Shown here: piece after piece, positions 44,382 to 50,130 of the stretch | Position numbering within the stretch: position 1 is the stretch's first letter | Layout of the letters: every line of letters starts with the position of its first letter | Assembly (NCBI GenBank): GCA_028287565.1 | Contig: JAQBPK010000102.1 | Location: 1 to 50,130, forward strand | Reading direction: 5' to 3' | Origin: Vulcanimicrobiota bacterium | GTDB taxonomy: Bacteria > Vulcanimicrobiota > Vulcanimicrobiia > Vulcanimicrobiales > Vulcanimicrobiaceae | Length of the DNA: 50,130 nucleotides | Program-made: the position numbers and the translations under genes | The notes under the pieces: model-generated | Databases searched by the model: none | Seen by the model: only the letters and a program-made list of their open reading frames with translations | What the model was told of the DNA's origin: nothing

Positions 44382-45676
44382 TGGACTCAAGGCCCGCGGA
44401 CCAGCCGGTGAACGACAGTCCCAAAGAGCCTGCCAGCGAACCGGCAGCAATACCGCCGGCCGGCGAAAGCAGGAAGATCAGCCTGCCGAACGCGGCCGTC
44501 GGGCGCGACTACAAAGCACAGATCGATTTTACCGCCGCGCCGGGCACGGTGGTCGCGGACGCGACGGCGACCGGCCTGGACGAGCTGGGACTCCGTTTCG
44601 ACCCGGTGACGTTCGCCGTCGACGGATCGCCCGGGAAGGCCGGCGATTTTCCGTTCTCATTTCGAGCGGCGCTGCAAGAATCGGCGGGCCCCAAACGGGT
44701 GCTCGAGCTGGTGGGGGTGCTCACGGTCAATCCGGATCCGAAGTCGCTTTGGCGCGATATCGCAAGCGATCCGGCGGGCCGCTTCGCCAAGCCCGACGAC
44801 GAGTGCCGCTCCGCCACCGCGGACGGAACGCTTGTCGTCGGCGCGAGCCGCCGCGGGCGCTCGCACGCGCACGAGGGCAAGTATCGCGACGACGAGTTCG
44901 GATTTCGCCTCGTTGCCGACGGCTGGTGGCTCATCGCCGTTGCGGACGGCGCGGGCAGCGCCGCGTTTTCGCGCCGCGGCTCGCAAGTCGCGATCGAAGT
45001 AGCCCTCGACAAGCTCGAAGCGCTCTTGCCGCTGCACGGCAATGCGGCGCTTTTCGATGCCGCACTGAAGGTGAAGGGCGGCGACGAAGCGGCTCAACAC
45101 GCCGTCAAGAGGCGGCTCTACCAGGTGCTCGTTCGCGCCGCTCACGCGGGCGCCGTTGCCATCGAGTCCGAGGCTGCGCGCGAAAACGAGCCCGCGCGGG
45201 CGTTTGCCAGCACGCTCATGCTCGCGATATACCGGAAGATCGAGGGCTCCCACTTCTTCGCCGCGTTCGGAATCGGGGACGGAGGCATCGCGCTCTTGCG
45301 CCTCGACGACAACGAAGTGATACCGCTGAACGAGGCGGACGCGGGCGAGTACGCCGGGCAAACCCGATTTCTGACGACGACGGAGTTCGCCTCGGCCGAG
45401 CGCGCGTTCGCCCGGCTGCGCGTCGCATGCGTCGACCGGTTCACGGCGCTGGTTCTCATGACCGACGGGGTGTCCGATGCAAAGCTGGAGACCGATGAGG
45501 CGTTCGGAGATGTCGGGCGCTGGCGCGAGCTTTGGGAGCGCGACGTGGCTCCGGCCCTGCACGCGCAAGGTGAGGATACGACCGCCGAGCAGCGGCTACT
45601 AAGCTGGCTGGACTTCTACACGCCGAACAATCACGACGACAGGACGCTCGCGATTCTGCTGCCCGCCACGTCATGA
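44378..45676 (+). CDS. PP2C-type phosphatase with N-terminal Ig-like domain
   Basis: N-terminal LPNAAVGRDYKAQIDFTAAPG...GLRFDPVTFAVDGSPGKAGDFPFSF; PP2C motifs VADGAGSAAFS, GIGDGG, MTDGVSD, HDDRT. Confidence 0.85.
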   Translation: MMDSRPADQPVNDSPKEPASEPAAIPPAGESRKISLPNAAVGRDYKAQIDFTAAPGTVVADATATGLDELGLRFDPVTFAVDGSPGKAGDFPFSFRAALQESAGPKRVLELVGVLTVNPDPKSLWRDIASDPAGRFAKPDDECRSATADGTLVVGASRRGRSHAHEGKYRDDEFGFRLVADGWWLIAVADGAGSAAFSRRGSQVAIEVALDKLEALLPLHGNAALFDAALKVKGGDEAAQHAVKRRLYQVLVRAAHAGAVAIESEAARENEPARAFASTLMLAIYRKIEGSHFFAAFGIGDGGIALLRLDDNEVIPLNEADAGEYAGQTRFLTTTEFASAERAFARLRVACVDRFTALVLMTDGVSDAKLETDEAFGDVGRWRELWERDVAPALHAQGEDTTAEQRLLSWLDFYTPNNHDDRTLAILLPATS

Positions 45677-47175
45677 ACACGGTTCGCATCAAATCTCACG
45701 ACGGCGTCCCCGTCGAGTTCCTCGAGGGTGAGCCCAAGCAAGGAGGGATGAAGGACGTCTTCTTCAGCCCCGACGGCAAGCAAGTCGTCGCGTTCTTTCG
45801 CGATCGTCTGGATCCCGCCGGCCGCGATCGCATCGCGGCGATCGTAGGCCCGTATCGGGAGCGCATCTTCAACCAGCAGGGTGGCGACTACTGGAAAGAT
45901 ATCTTTTGCTGGCCTTCGGGGATCGTCGAGTTTCAAAACCGAACCGGCATCGTCGTTCCCGCCTATGCACGGCACTTTTTCTTCGAGTACGGTTCGAAGA
46001 ACGGTGACTTTCTGCATATCAAGGGCAAGGAAAAGCTCGGCAAGTGGTTTACGTCGGCCTCGAACCGCAACAAGTACCTGGACCCGCGCGAGAAGGGAAC
46101 GTGGCTGAGCTATCTGCGGCTCTGCATTCTCATGAGCCGCGGCGTCAAGCGTTTGCACGCGGCCGGTCTCGCGCACTCCGATCTCTCCTACAATAACGTC
46201 CTCGTCGACCCCGCGGGCGGACACGTCTCGATCATCGACATCGACGGTCTGGTCGTGCCGGGCAAATATCCGCCCGACGTCGTGGGAACGCCCGATTTTA
46301 TCGCGCCCGAGGTCATGGCGACGCTGCACCTGTCGAAAAACGATCCGGCCCGGAAGCTGCCGTCGATAGCGACGGACCGGCACGCGCTCGCGGTGCTGCT
46401 GTACATGTATCTCTTGTGCCGTCATCCGCTGCGCGGCAGCAAGGTGAACGATCTCGATGCGATGCGGGACGAATCCTTGACCATGGGGGAGCGGGCACTT
46501 TTCATCGAGCACCCTACGGACCGCTCGAACAGGCTGCGGTTGGATCAAGTACGGCCGTCCGATTTGCCGTGGGCCGACACGGCGAAGCTTCCGTACACGA
46601 TCACCGGCCCGCTGCTCGCACCGTTGTTCTTGGAAGCCTTCACGAGCGGCCTCACCGATCCCAGTAAGCGCCCGAGCGCCGACACCTGGGAGAGAGAGCT
46701 AGTGAAAACGATCGATCTCGTGCAGCCGTGCGCGAATCCGACGTGCGAGCTCAAATGGTACGTGTTCGACAATACGACGAAGCCGGTCTGTCCGTTTTGC
46801 GGCACCGCGTACGCCGGTAAGCTCCCGGTCCTCAATCTCTATTGGTCCCGCAAGGCCGGTACGTGGCAGCCGGAGGGCCACCGCGTCATGGTCTATAGCG
46901 GACAGTCGCTGTTCGCTTGGCATAGCAGCCGCAACGTCTTTCCGAGCGAGCGGCTCACGCCCGAGCAGCGCAAACGCGTCGGCTACTTTCAATTCCATCA
47001 GGGCAGTTGGTATCTCGTGAACGAGGCGCTTCCGGGGCTCAAGGAGTTGGACAGCGGTGGATCGCAGCGCCCCATCCCGATCGGAACGCACGTCGAGCTC
47101 AAAGACAACCAACGACTTCTCTTGTCGCCGGAGGAAGGAGGCCGGTTGGTCTCCGTGCAGATGGCCGGCGGCTGA
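45673..47175 (+). CDS. Protein-kinase-like protein with zinc ribbon and C-terminal FHA-like region
   Basis: HSDLSYNNVLVD catalytic loop, IDIDGL, GTPDFIAPEV, TDRHALAVLLYMYL; CANPTCELKWYVFDNTTKPVCPFCGTAY. Confidence 0.85.
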   Translation: MNTVRIKSHDGVPVEFLEGEPKQGGMKDVFFSPDGKQVVAFFRDRLDPAGRDRIAAIVGPYRERIFNQQGGDYWKDIFCWPSGIVEFQNRTGIVVPAYARHFFFEYGSKNGDFLHIKGKEKLGKWFTSASNRNKYLDPREKGTWLSYLRLCILMSRGVKRLHAAGLAHSDLSYNNVLVDPAGGHVSIIDIDGLVVPGKYPPDVVGTPDFIAPEVMATLHLSKNDPARKLPSIATDRHALAVLLYMYLLCRHPLRGSKVNDLDAMRDESLTMGERALFIEHPTDRSNRLRLDQVRPSDLPWADTAKLPYTITGPLLAPLFLEAFTSGLTDPSKRPSADTWERELVKTIDLVQPCANPTCELKWYVFDNTTKPVCPFCGTAYAGKLPVLNLYWSRKAGTWQPEGHRVMVYSGQSLFAWHSSRNVFPSERLTPEQRKRVGYFQFHQGSWYLVNEALPGLKELDSGGSQRPIPIGTHVELKDNQRLLLSPEEGGRLVSVQMAGG

Positions 47176-47182
47176 CCGTCGT

Positions 47183-48241
47183 CTATGCGGCGGCGTCGCG
47201 CCTGTTCGCGGCGGTGGCGGAGTGGAACGCGGCACCGATCAGCAGCGCACCGATGAAACCCGTCACGATGTCCGGGATCTCATAGCGCACCGACGCCAAC
47301 ATGATACCGGCCAGCACCGCGATCGCCCAGTAGGCTCCGTGCGAGAGGTACCGGTACTCGGCCAACTTCTCGTTGTCGACGAGCCAGATCGTCAGCGACC
47401 GCACGAAATAGGCTCCCGTACCCAGGCCGAACATGATGAGCGGCAAGCTCGTCGTGATGGCGAACGCGCCGATCACGCCGTCGAAGCTGAACGAAGCGTC
47501 GAGCAGCTCGAGGTACAGAAAGCCGGCCACCGAGGCGCGGACGATCTTCTGCCCGGCCTCCGCCTCCTCGCCGCCGAGCAGCGTGCCGAGTCCCTTTGAA
47601 GCGATGAACGCCATGACGCCGAGTACGCCCGCGAGCTCGAACCCCGCGCGCTGCGGTTCGGGTGCGACGAAATGGGCGACGACGAGAACGGTGCCGAGCG
47701 TGATCAAGCCTTGGATCGCTTCGATTTGCCCGAGCGCCGTCAGCCGCGCTTCGACCGGGCCGATCCAGTGGTCGTCTTTCTCGCGGTCGAGAAAGAAGCC
47801 GAGCGCGATCATCAGCAAGAACGCCCCGCCGAAGGCCTCGACGAGATATTTCGAGCTCGTCAGCTGCGCGGCGTATTCCGCCGGATGCCGGAATGCGAGG
47901 TCCACGACGGCGCCGAGGCTCTGCGCCGACGCCAGCGCGACGATGAGGATCGGGAACAACAGCCGCATGCCGACGACGGCAACGAGGATACCAAAGACGA
48001 GAAAGACGCGGCGCCACTTCGCGTCCCAGTGCTGCAGGATCGTCGCGTTGACGACCGCGTTATCGAACGAGAGGCTCACCTCTAGCACCGAGAGGATCGC
48101 GACGAGCGCGAGCGCGGCGAACCCTGCCTTGAGGCCTCCGGTGACGTAGCCGTACGCGAAACCCGCGAGCAGCATGATCGCGGTAACGACGAATGAGCCG
48201 GTAAAATAGCTCAAAGTCGTACGACGTGCGGAGAGCGCCAT
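47183..48241 (-). CDS. DUF475/TerC-family integral membrane protein
   Basis: LSVLEVSLSFDNAVVNATILQHW ... LELLDASFSFDGVIGAFAITTSLPLIMFGLGTGAYFVRSLTIWLV. Confidence 0.9.
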   Translation of the reverse strand: MALSARRTTLSYFTGSFVVTAIMLLAGFAYGYVTGGLKAGFAALALVAILSVLEVSLSFDNAVVNATILQHWDAKWRRVFLVFGILVAVVGMRLLFPILIVALASAQSLGAVVDLAFRHPAEYAAQLTSSKYLVEAFGGAFLLMIALGFFLDREKDDHWIGPVEARLTALGQIEAIQGLITLGTVLVVAHFVAPEPQRAGFELAGVLGVMAFIASKGLGTLLGGEEAEAGQKIVRASVAGFLYLELLDASFSFDGVIGAFAITTSLPLIMFGLGTGAYFVRSLTIWLVDNEKLAEYRYLSHGAYWAIAVLAGIMLASVRYEIPDIVTGFIGALLIGAAFHSATAANRRDAAA

Positions 48242-48305
48242 AGAGGTTCGGCTTCTCGGGTATCGCGCCGTCCCCCTTCGCTTACATACTGGTGTTGGGC
48301 TAGCG

Positions 48306-49265
48306 CTAATCGCGGCCTGCGAGGACCGGCGTCGGGACCGTGCGCCCCTCGACGAACGCGATGAGGTTCTCCGCGGCCAGCATCGCCATGCGGGCGCGCG
48401 TCTCGACGGTTGCGCTCCCGACATGCGGGACGATGACGACGTTCTCGTGCAGCGCGAGCGGGTGGTCCGGCGGGAACGGCTCGGGATCGGTGACGTCGAG
48501 CGCCGCGCCGGCGATCTTCTTCTGTTCGAGCGCGCGCAGCAGCGCATCGGTATCGACGACCGCGCCGCGCGCGACGTTCACCAGCGTCGCCGCCGGCTTC
48601 ATGCGCGCGAAGGTGTCGTCGCCGAACATTCCGCGCGTCTCGTCGGTGAGCGGCACCAGCAGGACGATGCAGTCCGCTTCCGCGAGCAACGCGTCGAACG
48701 GGCGGTACGACGCGCCGGTCGCCGCGTCGTCGGCGCGCGGGTTGCGGTTCGTGTAGACGACGCGCATCCCGCTGACCTGCGCGCGCTTCGCGACCGCGAG
48801 GCCGATCTGCCCGAAGCCGACGATCCCGAGCGTCGAGCCTTCGAGGTCGTGGCCGAACGGCATCTGCTCGTGCATCCAGCGGCCGGAGCGCACGTAGCTC
48901 AAACCGGCCGCGAGATTGCGCACGGCGAAGATGACCAGCGCGTACGTCAGGTCGGCGACCGCCTCCACCAGCGAGCCGCTCGTGTTGGTAAGGATGATCC
49001 CGCGCGCCGCAAGCGCGGCGACATCGACGTTATCGTAGCCGACCGACCACGTCGCGACGATGCGGAGCTGCGGCGCCGCGTCGAGGAACGCAGCGTCGAT
49101 CGGGATGTTCGAGCTCACCAGAACGCCGAGGGCGGTCGCTAGCGGACCTGGCCACTCGTCGCGCGGGCGGTCGGAAACGTCGGTGACGTCCGCATGCGCG
49201 CGCAGGCGCTCGACGACAGCGTCGGGGATGCGCGTCGCGACGACGAGGTGCCCCCGTTCCATCAA
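48306..49265 (-). CDS. D-2-hydroxyacid dehydrogenase (glyoxylate reductase-like)
   Basis: STLGIVGFGQIGLAVAKRA, VNVARGAVVDTDALLRAL, VIVPHVGSATVETRARM. Confidence 0.92.
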   Translation of the reverse strand: MMERGHLVVATRIPDAVVERLRAHADVTDVSDRPRDEWPGPLATALGVLVSSNIPIDAAFLDAAPQLRIVATWSVGYDNVDVAALAARGIILTNTSGSLVEAVADLTYALVIFAVRNLAAGLSYVRSGRWMHEQMPFGHDLEGSTLGIVGFGQIGLAVAKRAQVSGMRVVYTNRNPRADDAATGASYRPFDALLAEADCIVLLVPLTDETRGMFGDDTFARMKPAATLVNVARGAVVDTDALLRALEQKKIAGAALDVTDPEPFPPDHPLALHENVVIVPHVGSATVETRARMAMLAAENLIAFVEGRTVPTPVLAGRD

Positions 49266-50130
49266 ACCGCCTCGGCGATCGCCTTGCCGACCTCTTCGGT
49301 CCCGGCGGTGCCGCCGATCTCGCGCGTGCGTGGTCCGCTGCGCAGCACCGTTTCGATCGCGCGGATCACTGCCTGCGCGGCGTCCGGATGGCCGAGGTGG
49401 TCGAGCATCATCGCGCCCGACCAGATCTGCCCGATCGGGTTCGCGATATGCTTGCCCGCGATGTCGGGCGCTGAGCCGTGCACGGGCTCGAACAGCGACG
49501 GAAACTCACGCTCCGGATTGATGTTTCCCGACGGCGCGATGCCGATGGTGCCGGTCGTCGCAGGGCCGAGATCGGAGAGGATGTCGCCGAACAGATTCGA
49601 GCCGACGACCACGTCGAACCAGTCGGGGTGCTGCACGAAGTGCGCCACGAGGATGTCGATGTGGAATTGGTCCATCTTCACGTCGGCGTAGTCCGCGGCG
49701 ACCGCTTTGACGCGCTCGTCCCAGTAGGGCATCGTGATCGCGATTCCGTTCGACTTCGTCGCGGACGTCAGGTGCTTCTTCGGCCGGCTGCGCGCGAGCT
49801 CGAACGCGTACCGCAAGATGCGGTCGGTGCCGCGCCGCGTGAACACCGACTCCTGCATCACGAACTCGTTCTCGGTGCCTTCGAACATGCGCCCGCCGAC
49901 CGACGAGTACTCGCCTTCGGTGTTCTCGCGCACGATCCAGTAGTCGATGTCGCCTTCGTTGCGCCCCGCCAGCGGCGACGTGATCCCCGGCATCAACCGA
50001 ACCGGGCGCAGGTTGACGTACTGCTGGAACCCGCGCCGCATCGGGATCAGCAGCCCCCACAGCGACACGTGGTCGGGCACGTTCGGAAAACCGACCGCGC
50101 CGAAGAAGATCGCGTCGTGGCCTTTGATCT
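49262..50130 (-). CDS. Isopropylmalate/tartrate dehydrogenase-family protein, 5' end beyond window
   Basis: DYWIVRENTEGEYSSVGG, SATKSNGIAITMPYWDERV, GSNLFGDILSDL, EPVHGSAPDIAGK; ATGA overlap with downstream gene; frame open to edge. Confidence 0.88.
   Translation of the reverse strand, partial: IKGHDAIFFGAVGFPNVPDHVSLWGLLIPMRRGFQQYVNLRPVRLMPGITSPLAGRNEGDIDYWIVRENTEGEYSSVGGRMFEGTENEFVMQESVFTRRGTDRILRYAFELARSRPKKHLTSATKSNGIAITMPYWDERVKAVAADYADVKMDQFHIDILVAHFVQHPDWFDVVVGSNLFGDILSDLGPATTGTIGIAPSGNINPEREFPSLFEPVHGSAPDIAGKHIANPIGQIWSGAMMLDHLGHPDAAQAVIRAIETVLRSGPRTREIGGTAGTEEVGKAIAEAV

Overview
High-GC bacterial window with dense, mostly operonic genes. Two metabolic blocks dominate. The first (about 1-5.2 kb) is a protocatechuate 4,5-cleavage (lig-type) operon. 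The second (about 25.7-36.1 kb) is a phenylpropanoid/aromatic-acid block: two feruloyl-CoA-synthetase-like ligases, a crotonase, a MarR regulator, an amidohydrolase and a complete branched-chain-type (Liv) ABC transporter. Between them, at about 5.2-17.8 kb, is an accessory/conflict-type island. It holds a CHAT protease + STAND NTPase + TPR protein split by a probable 1-nt frameshift, a DUF4760-like membrane protein, an AlbA_2/Schlafen-type protein, a micro-operon behind a perfect GAAC-N4-GTTC (LexA/Cheo-type) palindrome, LuxR-type regulators, two tandem paralogous secreted proteins bracketed by two copies of a roughly 250-nt structured repeat whose hairpins show compensatory changes, and a decaying AbiE-like toxin/antitoxin locus. 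At 18-23 kb there are small regulator/enzyme pairs with readable operators, including a 19-bp-spacer MerR promoter and an ArsR palindrome, several apparently giving leaderless mRNAs. At 40.8-48.2 kb there is an expanded TerD/TerY-P-type signalling system: 2 TerD, 3 vWA, an Ig-like+PP2C phosphatase, a kinase-Zn ribbon-C-terminal domain protein and a DUF475/TerC membrane protein. The best candidates for under-described biology are the duplicated structured element with its secreted paralogs, the LexA-box micro-operon next to the CHAT/STAND/AlbA_2 genes, and the expanded Ter triad. No rRNA, tRNA or CRISPR array was recognised. Family assignments are by eye from motifs; no database search was run.
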